From Leifsonia sp. Leaf264 (GTDB taxonomy: Bacteria > Actinomycetota > Actinomycetes > Actinomycetales > Microbacteriaceae), in contig NZ_LMMR01000011.1 in assembly GCF_001422325.1 (NCBI RefSeq), positions 31,769 to 95,768 on the forward strand: a stretch of DNA of 64,000 bases. The letters are read 5' to 3'. Under the pieces are notes generated by a model that saw nothing but the letters and a program-made list of their open reading frames with translations, was not told where the DNA came from and did no database searches. The stretch's first letter is position 1, and each line of letters begins with the position of its first letter. Made by a program: the position numbers and the translations under genes. This document shows, piece by piece, positions 48,836-56,951 of the stretch.

Positions 48836-49938
48836 CGACCCCCGACAACCCGACTGCGGCCGCATCGGAGCGCAGCAAGCGGGACCTCAGGCGCTGGCGG
48901 CAGTATCTCGCCAACGAGCGTGCCGAGGCCGCTGTCTACCGTGAACTGGCCCAGCGCCGAACCGGCGAGGAGCGCGCCATCCTGCTGGCCCTCGCCGACG
49001 CCGAGGGCCGTCACGAGGCGCACTGGGCCGATCTGCTGGGCACGGATGCCGGTAGGCCCGTCGCGGCCGACGTGCGTACGCGCCTGCTGGCCGTGCTCGC
49101 CCGCCGCTTCGGCTCGGTGTTCGTGCTCGCCCTCGCGCAGCGCGCGGAGTCGCGTTCCCCGTACGACTCCGACCCGCACGCCACCGCGGCCATGGCGGCC
49201 GACGAGCGCATCCACGGCGAGGTCGTGCGCGGTCTCGCCGCACGCGGGCGCAAGCGCCTCTCCGGCACCTTCCGCGCCGCCGTGTTCGGCGCCAACGACG
49301 GCCTCGTCAGCAACCTCGCACTCGTCCTCGGCATCGCGGCGACGGGAGTCTCGACGGGCTTCGTTCTGTTCAGCGGCATCGCGGGACTCCTCGCCGGAGC
49401 CCTGTCGATGGGCGCCGGCGAGTACGTGTCGGTCCGATCGCAACGCGAACTGCTCGAGGCCTCGACGCCGGACCCCGAGGCGCAAGGCGTGCTGCCCGAC
49501 CTCGACGTCGACGCGAACGAGCTCGCCCTGGTCTACCGCGCCCGCGGGATGACCGAGGAACGCGCCATCGTGCACGCCACCCAGGTGCTCGCGGCCATCC
49601 GTGCCTCGGAGGCGGCGCCGGCGACTGGCCCGATCGGCACCCCCGACGACTACGAGTCCGTCGGCACCGGTCTGGCCGCCGCGGCGTCGAGCTTCTGCTT
49701 CTTCGCTTCCGGAGCTCTGATCCCGATCCTGCCGTTCATGTTCGGCATGCAGGGACTACCGGCCATCATCGTCTCCTCGGTGCTCGTCGGCATAGCGCTG
49801 CTGATCACCGGAGCCGTCGTCGGCTTGCTCTCCGGGGCTCCGCCCCTGAAGCGCGCGCTGCGCCAGCTCGCGATCGGCTTCGGAGCCGCCGCCGTCACCT
49901 ACGTGCTCGGACTGGCGTTCGGCGGCAGCGTCGGCTGA
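48832..49938 (+). CDS. Rubrerythrin/ferritin-like domain fused to VIT1-type Fe2+/Mn2+ transporter (MbfA-like)
   Basis: 368 residues. The N-terminal ~140 residues are a ferritin-like helical bundle with candidate di-iron ligands Glu29, Glu58, His61, Glu125 and His128. The VIT domain follows, starting FGANDGLVSNLALVLGIAATG (about 150), with the GEYVSVRSQRE motif and four or five helices. MbfA of alphaproteobacteria has this architecture and exports iron. Translation is coupled to the upstream AsnC-type regulator. It is the second VIT protein of the window, the other being at 8891. Confidence 0.9.
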   Translation: MTTPDNPTAAASERSKRDLRRWRQYLANERAEAAVYRELAQRRTGEERAILLALADAEGRHEAHWADLLGTDAGRPVAADVRTRLLAVLARRFGSVFVLALAQRAESRSPYDSDPHATAAMAADERIHGEVVRGLAARGRKRLSGTFRAAVFGANDGLVSNLALVLGIAATGVSTGFVLFSGIAGLLAGALSMGAGEYVSVRSQRELLEASTPDPEAQGVLPDLDVDANELALVYRARGMTEERAIVHATQVLAAIRASEAAPATGPIGTPDDYESVGTGLAAAASSFCFFASGALIPILPFMFGMQGLPAIIVSSVLVGIALLITGAVVGLLSGAPPLKRALRQLAIGFGAAAVTYVLGLAFGGSVG

Positions 49939-49956
49939 GCGCCACTCGCCCGCGGA

Positions 49957-49981
49957 GCGGCAGGAGCGAAGCGACTGCCGC
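49957..49981. terminator. Intergenic hairpin, possible terminator
   Basis: GCGGCAG and CTGCCGC form a 7-base stem with an 11-base loop, 18 bases after the rubrerythrin-VIT stop and between convergent genes. No T tract. Confidence 0.5.
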
Positions 49982-50032
49982 AAAGCGCGTTGCGTTGCGC
50001 CGGACCTCCGTCTCGACGCGCTCGCTTCGCTC
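49964..50032. repeat. Inverted repeat GAGCGAAGCGA/TCGCTTCGCTC
   Basis: GAGCGAAGCGA (49964-49974) and its exact complement TCGCTTCGCTC (50022-50032) flank about 47 bases in the gap between the VIT fusion and DUF3097. Such CGCTTCGC elements recur in high-GC intergenic regions; a relation to a known repeat family is not tested. Confidence 0.6.
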
Positions 50033-50069
50033 ACGTGCCTCTGCGAGCGGGGATGGCGACGACCATGCG

Positions 50070-50918
50070 CTACTGCTGCGTCGGCGCCGTCACGAAGTCG
50101 ATGAGCTGCTCCACGCGCCCGAGCAGTGCCGGCTCGAGGTCGGCGTAGCTGCGCACCTGCCCGAGGATGCGCTGCCAGGCCCGCGCGATGTCGGCCTGCT
50201 CGTCGTGCGGCCAGCCGAGCGCCTGGCAGATGCCGTGCTTCCACTCGATCGACCGCGGGATCTCCGGCCAGGCCTCGAGGCCGACGCGGGCCGGTTTCAC
50301 GGCAGCCCAGATGTCGATGTACGGATGCCCCACCACGAGCACGTTCCGCCCGTGCCGGCCGCGCATCACGGCCTCCGCGATGCGGCTCTCCTTGGAGCCG
50401 GCGACGAGATGGTCGACGAGAACGCCGATGCGGCGGTCCGGCGTCGGCGAGAAGTCGTTCACGATGGCGTCGAGGTCGTCGACGCCCTCGAGGTACTCGA
50501 CGACGACGCCCTCCACGCGCAGGTCGGCGCCCCAGACCTTCTCGACGAGTTCGGCGTCGTGGCGCCCCTCGACGAAGATGCGGCTCGGTAGGGCGACGCG
50601 TGCCGGCGTGTTCGCGACGGCGAAGGAGCCCGATGCCGTCCGCATCCGCCCGGCCGGCTGCTTCGCCTTGGGCGCCGTCAGGACGACGGGTTCGCCGTCG
50701 AGCAGGAACCCCGGGCCGAGGGGGAACAGTCGATGCTTGCCGAAACGGTCCTCGAGGGTCACGATGCCCTTCTCGAGCCCGACGACGGCGCCGCAGAAGC
50801 CCGTGGCCGCCTCCTCGATCACGAGGTCGCGCACGGCCTCCTGCTCGGGGATGACCTTGCGTCCCGCCGCCCGCCAGTCACCGGCGAGAACATCCTGGCT
50901 GTATCGATCTGGAGTCAC
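50070..50918 (-). CDS. DUF3097 protein, Toprim-like, last gene of the SOS mutagenesis operon
   Basis: 282 residues. DUF3097 is restricted to actinobacteria and has no assigned function. RIFVEGRHDAELVEKVWG (Glu117, Asp121) resembles the Toprim E-motif, and IGVLVDHLVAGSKE (Asp169) resembles the second Toprim motif, although the usual DxD appears as D-H-L. GHPYIDIWAAVKP and WKHGICQALGW are conserved-looking. The GTG start is 9 bases after the dnaE2 stop, so it is co-transcribed with imuA'-imuB-dnaE2 and probably SOS-induced. A nuclease or polymerase-accessory role is an inference. Confidence 0.85.
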   Translation of the reverse strand: MTPDRYSQDVLAGDWRAAGRKVIPEQEAVRDLVIEEAATGFCGAVVGLEKGIVTLEDRFGKHRLFPLGPGFLLDGEPVVLTAPKAKQPAGRMRTASGSFAVANTPARVALPSRIFVEGRHDAELVEKVWGADLRVEGVVVEYLEGVDDLDAIVNDFSPTPDRRIGVLVDHLVAGSKESRIAEAVMRGRHGRNVLVVGHPYIDIWAAVKPARVGLEAWPEIPRSIEWKHGICQALGWPHDEQADIARAWQRILGQVRSYADLEPALLGRVEQLIDFVTAPTQQ

Positions 50919-50927
50919 CGTTCGACG

Positions 50928-53900
50928 CTAACGGAAGTCGCGCGAGCGGCCGTGCACCGCGACGGCGAGTGGCTCGAACTTGTCGGCCACCAGGTTGATC
51001 ACGCCCTCCTCGCTGCGCTCCAGGATGCCGCGCACGACCATGGCCGGGGCTTCGCGGGCTATGCGCCGGTACCGGGTCCAGACGCCGACACCGGCGATCA
51101 CGTTGAGGGTGCCGGTCTCGTCCTCGAGGTTCATGAAGGTGATGCCGCCGGCCGTCGCCGGCCGCTGGCGATGCGTGACCACACCGCCCACCTCGATCCG
51201 CCGTCCCGACTCCGCCGCCCTGAGGGTGTCGATGGCGCGGGCGCCCCGGGCCGAGAGCACGTCGCGCACATGCCGGATGGGGTGGTCGTCGGGGGAGATG
51301 CCCGTCGCCCACAGGTCGTAGACCACCTGCTCGACCTCGCTCAGCATGGGCAGCAGCGGGGGCTGCACCACCACGACCGAGCCCTCGAGGAAACTGGCGC
51401 GATCCTGGGCGGCATCCCCGGCACTCCACAGCGCCTCGCGACGCTCCAGCCCGAGCCCGCTGAAGGCACCGGCGGCGGCGAGGGCCTCGAGCTGCTCGGT
51501 GTTCAGCCCGATGCGGCGCGACAGCTCGGCCATGCTGCGGTACGGCCCGTAGGTCTCCCGCTCGGCCACGATGCGCTCGGCCAACGCGAGGCCGATGCCT
51601 CCCACCTCGGCGAGCCCGAGGCGCACGGCGAAGGCTCCGTCGCGGCGGTGCGCCGCGGACTCGTCGGGGCCGCCGCGGTCGAACGTGCCGACCGGTGGCT
51701 GCGCCGCCGCGATGCAGGAGTCGCGGCCGGTCGGGCCGGCATCGGTTCCCGGAGTGAGCGGCTCCAGCACGGCGTTCGCCCCCGAGAGCAGGATGTCGGG
51801 CCGGCGCACCTCGACGCCGTGCCGCCTGGCATCGGCCGTCAGGGTCTGCGGCGAGTAGAAGCCCATGGGCTGGGCGCGCAGCAGTGCGGCGAGGAAGGCC
51901 GCCGGGTAGTGCAGCTTGAACCAGGAGCTGGCGTAGACCAGCAGCCCGAAGCTGATGGAGTGGCTCTCGGCGAAGCCGAAGTTCGCGAAGGCCTCGATCT
52001 TCGCGTAGATGACATCGGCCGTCTCCTCGTCGATCCCGTTCTCGGCCATGCCGGCGTAGAGCGTGGCCTTCAGGGTCGAGATCTTCTCGATGCCGCGCTT
52101 GGACCCCATGGCGCGCCGCAGCCTGTCGGCGTCCTCGGCCGTGCAGCCTCCGACGGCCATCGCCATCTGCATGAGCTGCTCCTGGAACAGCGGAACGCCG
52201 AGGGTGCGCTCGAGCACCGGCTTCAGCTTCGGATGCAGGTAGGTCACCTCCTCCTCGCCGGTTCGACGCCTGATGTACGGATGCACGGCACCGCCCTGCA
52301 CCGGACCGGGACGGATGAGCGCGATCTCCACCACGAGGTCGTAGAAGTTGCGCGGCAGCAACCGGGGGAGCGTGCCCATCTGGGCGCGGCTCTCCACCTG
52401 GAACACCCCGATGGAGTCGGCGCGGCAGAGCATGTCGTAGACGGCCGGCTCCTCCTTGGGGATCGTGGCCAGCGTCCACTCCTCGCCGATCACGTCGCGG
52501 GCGATGTCGAAGGTGTACTGCAGGGCGGCGAGCATGCCGAGGCCGAGCAGGTCGAACTTCACCAGCCCCATCCAGGCGCAGTCGTCCTTGTCCCACTGCA
52601 GCACGGTGCGGTTCTCCTTGCGGGCGTGCTCGATGGGGCAGACCTCGCCGACAGGCCGATCGGTGAGCACCATGCCGCCCGAGTGGATGCCGAGGTGCCG
52701 CGGGAAGGTCAGCACCTGGCCGGCGAGCTCGATGACCGAGTCGGGGATGTCGTGGTCGCCGCTCGAGATCTCGGCGCCCCACCGCTCCACCTGCTTCGAC
52801 CAGGCGTCCTGCTGGCCGCCGCTGAACCCCAGCGCCTTCGCCATGTCGCGCACCGCCGCCTTGGGGCGGTAGCTGATCACGTTGGCGACCTGGGCCGCGT
52901 TCAGCCGGCCGTACTTGCGGTAGACGTACTGGATCACCTCCTCGCGCCTGTCTGAATCGAAGTCGACGTCGATGTCGGGCTCCTCCTCGCGCAGGCTCGA
53001 GAGGAACCTCTCGAACGGCAGCCCGTAGAAGATCGAGTCGACCGCGGTGATGTCGAGGGTGAAGCACACGGCAGAGTTCGCGGCCGACCCCCGCCCCTGG
53101 CACAGGATGCCGAGCCGACGCGCCTCCTGCACGATGTCGTGCACGATGAGGAAGTAGCCGGGGAAGTCCTTCATCTCGATCACGTCGAGTTCCTTCTCGA
53201 GCCTGTCGCGCACGCTCGCCGGGATGCCCGGGTACTTCTCGGCGGCCCCTCGCCAGACCAGCTCGCGCAGCCAGCTCATGGGCGTGTGGCCCTCCGGCAC
53301 CTCCTGCTTCGGCAGCCGCGGGCGGGCACTGCGCAACGTGAAGGCCAGCTCGTCGGCGTACTGCACGGTGCGCTCCACGGCGCCGGGGAACCTGGCGAAG
53401 CGCACGGCCATCTCGGCGCCGCTGCGCAGGTGCGCGCCATCCGCCGCGGGCAACCAGCCGTCCATCTCGTCGAGGCTGAGCCTGGCGCGCACGGCGGCGA
53501 GGGCACTCGCCAGCCGGTGCTCCGACGGGGTCGCGTAGTGCACGGCATTCGTCGCCACCACGGGCAGGCCGGCGGATGCCGCGAGTCGGGCGAGCTCGTC
53601 GTTGATGGAGCTGTCCTCGGGGTGGCCGTGGTCGAACACCTCCACCGCCACGTTCTCGTTGCCGAACAGCGCGACCAGCCTGTCGAGCTCTGCTGCAGCG
53701 GCCTCCGGACCGCTCGCGGCGAGAGCTTGGCGCACCAGGCCCTTGCGGCATCCTGTGAGCACCAGCCAGTGGCCATCGGCCTGTTCGGCCAACTGCTCGA
53801 GGTCGTACGTCGGACGACCTTTCTCGGCTCCGGCGAGCTGGGCCGTCGTGATGGCTGCGGCGAGCCTGTGGTAGCCCTCCTCGCGTCGTGCGAGCACCAG

Positions 53901-54332
53901 CAGATGGCTGCCCTCGGGGTCGGCGATTCCGTTCTGCGGCATGGTGAGGTCGAGCGAGAGCTCGGCTCCGAAGATGGTCTTGACCTCGGGATGGCTCTCG
54001 GCGGTCTCGGCGAGGCGCACCACGCCGTAGAGGCCGTCGTGGTCGGTGATGCCGATGCCGACGAGACCGAGCCTCTTGGCTTCCTCGAGCAACTGCTCGG
54101 GCGGGCTCGCGCCGTCGAGGAAGCTGAAGGTGGAGTGCACGTGCAGTTCGGCGTACGGCACGATCGGCCCGGTGCTCGCGGGCTCGAGCTCACGCGGCCG
54201 GTACGGCTGGCGCTTGTGCGACCACGCCGGACTGTCGCCGCCGTCGCCCGAGGCCGGCGCCCCGGGCCGACGGCTGGCCGAGAGGGTGCGCTCGAGCTCC
54301 GACCACGGGATCGGGGGATTGTTGAAGCCCAT
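50928..54332 (-). CDS. dnaE2: Error-prone DNA polymerase III alpha subunit DnaE2
   Basis: 1134 residues. The PHP domain begins YAELHVHSTFSFLDGA (60-75). The polymerase catalytic aspartates lie in PDIDVDFD (452-459), with VGGCTAEDADRLRRAMGSKRG and FAESHSISFGLLVYASSWFKLHYP further on, and an OB domain near the C-terminus. DnaE2 works with ImuA' and ImuB for SOS mutagenesis and lesion bypass (known in mycobacteria). Length and gene order are canonical. It starts 13 bases after imuB and precedes DUF3097 by 9 bases. Confidence 0.96.
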   Translation of the reverse strand: MGFNNPPIPWSELERTLSASRRPGAPASGDGGDSPAWSHKRQPYRPRELEPASTGPIVPYAELHVHSTFSFLDGASPPEQLLEEAKRLGLVGIGITDHDGLYGVVRLAETAESHPEVKTIFGAELSLDLTMPQNGIADPEGSHLLVLARREEGYHRLAAAITTAQLAGAEKGRPTYDLEQLAEQADGHWLVLTGCRKGLVRQALAASGPEAAAAELDRLVALFGNENVAVEVFDHGHPEDSSINDELARLAASAGLPVVATNAVHYATPSEHRLASALAAVRARLSLDEMDGWLPAADGAHLRSGAEMAVRFARFPGAVERTVQYADELAFTLRSARPRLPKQEVPEGHTPMSWLRELVWRGAAEKYPGIPASVRDRLEKELDVIEMKDFPGYFLIVHDIVQEARRLGILCQGRGSAANSAVCFTLDITAVDSIFYGLPFERFLSSLREEEPDIDVDFDSDRREEVIQYVYRKYGRLNAAQVANVISYRPKAAVRDMAKALGFSGGQQDAWSKQVERWGAEISSGDHDIPDSVIELAGQVLTFPRHLGIHSGGMVLTDRPVGEVCPIEHARKENRTVLQWDKDDCAWMGLVKFDLLGLGMLAALQYTFDIARDVIGEEWTLATIPKEEPAVYDMLCRADSIGVFQVESRAQMGTLPRLLPRNFYDLVVEIALIRPGPVQGGAVHPYIRRRTGEEEVTYLHPKLKPVLERTLGVPLFQEQLMQMAMAVGGCTAEDADRLRRAMGSKRGIEKISTLKATLYAGMAENGIDEETADVIYAKIEAFANFGFAESHSISFGLLVYASSWFKLHYPAAFLAALLRAQPMGFYSPQTLTADARRHGVEVRRPDILLSGANAVLEPLTPGTDAGPTGRDSCIAAAQPPVGTFDRGGPDESAAHRRDGAFAVRLGLAEVGGIGLALAERIVAERETYGPYRSMAELSRRIGLNTEQLEALAAAGAFSGLGLERREALWSAGDAAQDRASFLEGSVVVVQPPLLPMLSEVEQVVYDLWATGISPDDHPIRHVRDVLSARGARAIDTLRAAESGRRIEVGGVVTHRQRPATAGGITFMNLEDETGTLNVIAGVGVWTRYRRIAREAPAMVVRGILERSEEGVINLVADKFEPLAVAVHGRSRDFR

Positions 54333-54345
54333 CAGCCGGCCCCCA

Positions 54346-55944
54346 TCAGTCGTACCTCGCCTCGGCCTGCCAGCGGCCGCCGTCGAGCATCACGAGCCAG
54401 GCGTCTCCGGCCTCGTCGACGATCTGCATCCTGTGCACGCGGCGGCTGGCCGCGGCATCCCACCAGCGCTCGACGACGGGCCAGGGTCCGGCCCACGCCT
54501 CGACCCGATGCAGATCGCCTGGCCGCGCCGTCGCCGAGAACGCGTACGGAGTGCCGGTGAGCATGCCGCGCTCGTCGACGTCGACAGGGGCGCCGGCCTC
54601 GGTCAGCACGCTCACCGGATGCAGCTCGCGGAACACCGTGGCCGGTGCGAGTTCGGGCAGGCTGCCGGGCCAGGGCCGCGCGGCCGAGCGCACGCGCTCC
54701 TCGGGAGCGCGGTCGCCCCACGGCACCAGGATCTGCCGTTCGGCCAGCAGCCGGCCGCCGCCGACCACGGCCGTGACGACGCCCTCGTGGCCGAGCATGC
54801 TCTGCACCCGCGTGAGCCCGTGATGCACCCGTTCGTCGGGACCGGAGCCCCAGAGGCCCTCCTCGTGATTCCCGGTCCCGTCGACCCTCTCTGGCCGCAC
54901 CCGCACGCTCGCGATCCCCGAACGCAGTCCGCTGTCGACGGCGCCGCCGCCCTGCAGTTGCCAGCGCACCCTGTCGACCACGTCCGATGCACTGAACCAC
55001 CGCGGATGCATCCAGCTGCGCTCGGACAACTCACCGGACTCGGCACGCACCTCGATGCGCACGCCGGTGCAGACCAGCTTCGCCTGCGTCAGCGTGTCGA
55101 TGAAGGCGTCGAGTGCCGCCCGCACGCCGAAGGTCACCTGGTCGATGCGGTCGAGGGCGGGCTCGAACTCGATGAAGGCGTCGAAGTCCCGCGGAGGGGT
55201 GCGCGCGACGACCATCCTGCCGTCGTAGCCGCCGGCGATGGCGTGCGCGTGGGCGCCGGCGGCTCCGAAACGGCGTTGCACGTCGACGGCGGGGAGCGCG
55301 GCGAAGTCGCCGAGCCTGTGCACGCCGAGGCGGCGCAGCAGCACGGCGAGCCTGTCGTCGACGAGGATGCCGACGGGGAAGTCGGCGAGGAAGGCGGCTG
55401 TGCCGCCGGCGTCGACGAGCCGCATCCGCTCGGGGCCGCTGTGACGTGCCGCCTGCTCGGCAGCGAAGGGGCCGTCCGCAACCCCCACCCTGGCGTCGAC
55501 GAGGCCGACGTCGGTGAGGGTCGCCAGCAGCGCTGCGGCCGTGCGCTCCTCGCCGCCGTAGTAGCGTGCCGGACCGCGGGCCCTGATGGCCGCCGTGCCC
55601 GGGCGGATGAGCTGCACGCCCGGAGTGGCCTGCTCGAGTCTGGCCAGCACGGGCTCGAACGCCCGGGCATCGTGCAGCGGATCGTAGGGCAGCACGGTGA
55701 GACCCATGCAGCGCGCCTGCGCCTCGCGCACCTTGAGTCCGCGCATCACGCCGTCGCGGCGGGCTGCCGCCGAGCAGGCGTAGACCACCCCGTGCTCGAT
55801 GAGTGCCACGGGCTCATCGGCTGCGATGCCGTCGGCGCGCATGGCTGCGACCACGGGCCAGTCCGGCAACCACACCACGATGGTGCGACCGAGGGCCGAG
55901 CCTGTTCCGGATGCGGCCGATGCCGGCGTCGATACCGCGCCCAT
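54346..55944 (-). CDS. imuB: ImuB, catalytically inactive Y-family polymerase-like protein
   Basis: 532 residues. The start VVWLPDWPVVAAM aligns with the palm motif of Y-family polymerases, but the catalytic Asp pair of the form DxDAFFASVE is absent. This loss defines ImuB, the clamp-binding adaptor that recruits DnaE2. ACSAAARRDGVMRGLKVREAQARC and RLGDFAALPAVDVQRRFG (HhH-like) follow. It overlaps the imuA' stop by one base (TGATG) and is followed by dnaE2. The clamp-binding motif cannot be assigned with confidence. Confidence 0.9.
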   Translation of the reverse strand: MGAVSTPASAASGTGSALGRTIVVWLPDWPVVAAMRADGIAADEPVALIEHGVVYACSAAARRDGVMRGLKVREAQARCMGLTVLPYDPLHDARAFEPVLARLEQATPGVQLIRPGTAAIRARGPARYYGGEERTAAALLATLTDVGLVDARVGVADGPFAAEQAARHSGPERMRLVDAGGTAAFLADFPVGILVDDRLAVLLRRLGVHRLGDFAALPAVDVQRRFGAAGAHAHAIAGGYDGRMVVARTPPRDFDAFIEFEPALDRIDQVTFGVRAALDAFIDTLTQAKLVCTGVRIEVRAESGELSERSWMHPRWFSASDVVDRVRWQLQGGGAVDSGLRSGIASVRVRPERVDGTGNHEEGLWGSGPDERVHHGLTRVQSMLGHEGVVTAVVGGGRLLAERQILVPWGDRAPEERVRSAARPWPGSLPELAPATVFRELHPVSVLTEAGAPVDVDERGMLTGTPYAFSATARPGDLHRVEAWAGPWPVVERWWDAAASRRVHRMQIVDEAGDAWLVMLDGGRWQAEARYD

Positions 55945-56699
55945 CACGCCGTCACAGCCTGCAACAGCGGAGCAGCATCGCGGCGGAGCGGAGCCGCTTC
56001 CTGGTCGACGGTGCCGAATCGCTGGCGAGAGTCGGGCAGCCAGAGGCGCACGCTGCGCGGCCTGTCGTAGCCGAGACGCCCGACGGCGGTGACGGTGGCC
56101 TCCCGGGCGCCGAGGTGGCCGTGACCCGCGCCGATGCCGGTCCAGGAGCTGCGGCTGATGCTGAGTCGAGCCTCGGCCTGCGGCCACGGCCCGAGCACCA
56201 CGAGGGCAGCGCCGCGCTGGCGCAGCCTGGCACCGAGCCTGGCCACGTCGGTGTCGCTCGCGCGAGCCGGCGGGCGCAGCACCACGACCGTGAGCACGTC
56301 CACGAGAGCCGCCGTGGCCGTGAGCCAGTGCTCCCCGGGATCCGGAACGAGCACGAGTCGCTCCAGGTCGATCCCGAACCGTGCTGCAGCCTCGGCTCCG
56401 AAGTCGGGAACGCCGACGACACCGCACCACGCCCCACTGGCAGAGGGTCCGGCCAGCAGGGCCATCGCGAGGGTCAGCGAGCCGTCGATCGAGTAGGCGG
56501 AGCCCTGCCTCAGCGCGCCGCTCGGCAGCACGGCCGCCATGGCGGCCGAGGTGGGCAGTGCCGGGCTCTCGAGCGTGGTCGCCTGCATGCCCCGGATGCG
56601 GGCCTGGAGCTCCTGCACGCGTGAGCGGGCATCCGCCGCCTGATCGATGTCAGGGGCGGAGGCGACACTGGGGGAGAGCGGAACAGCGGCCACGAGCAT
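55944..56699 (-). CDS. imuA': ImuA'-like protein (first gene of the SOS mutagenesis cassette)
   Basis: 251 residues from ATG 56699. An Ala-rich RecA-superfamily-like protein of low conservation; I recognise it mainly by its position before imuB. Segments GSAYSIDGSLTLAMALLAGPSASGAWCGVVGVPDFGAEAA and LVLVPDPGEHW fit the degenerate nucleotide-binding core with no clear Walker A. ImuA' interacts with ImuB in mycobacteria. The message seems leaderless from a -10-like GAAACT; a GTG at 56717 would lie inside the LexA box and is less likely. Confidence 0.75.
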   Translation of the reverse strand: MLVAAVPLSPSVASAPDIDQAADARSRVQELQARIRGMQATTLESPALPTSAAMAAVLPSGALRQGSAYSIDGSLTLAMALLAGPSASGAWCGVVGVPDFGAEAAARFGIDLERLVLVPDPGEHWLTATAALVDVLTVVVLRPPARASDTDVARLGARLRQRGAALVVLGPWPQAEARLSISRSSWTGIGAGHGHLGAREATVTAVGRLGYDRPRSVRLWLPDSRQRFGTVDQEAAPLRRDAAPLLQAVTA

Positions 56700-56709
56700 C
56701 CTTCTAGTT

Positions 56710-56725
56710 TCGAACACATCTTCGA
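56710..56725. promoter_or_regulatory. LexA/SOS box of the imuA'-imuB-dnaE2-DUF3097 operon
   Basis: TCGAAC-ACAT-CTTCGA matches the actinobacterial LexA consensus TCGAAC-N4-GTTCGA with one mismatch. It lies between the possible -35 (minus-strand TTGACT, 56729-56734) and -10 of the operon promoter, so LexA would block RNA polymerase. Confidence 0.85.
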
Positions 56726-56951
56726 ACTAGTCAATCGGCACCCACCGACATTCCTGCCCCATCGGGCAGAACCGACAGGGATGCCCCCGACGTCCCCTCC
56801 CACCGTGCGGCGTATGGTCGCCGTCATCACGACACCGCACCACAGTGTCATCCGGCCAGCGGCCGCCCACCCGACAACCCAGCCGCGAACCTTCGCACCA
56901 CGCCGTCCATCGACGAGGCATCCCGGGCTCGCCATCTTCGAAGGACCCGTC

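Noticed and set aside
50733..52955. A 740-codon plus-strand frame
   Set aside because: Antisense to dnaE2 and DUF3097, with no recognisable motif.
50878..53751. A 957-codon minus-strand frame overlapping dnaE2
   Set aside because: It is an alternative frame of dnaE2 full of Arg/Ala/Gly; dnaE2 itself has all family motifs.
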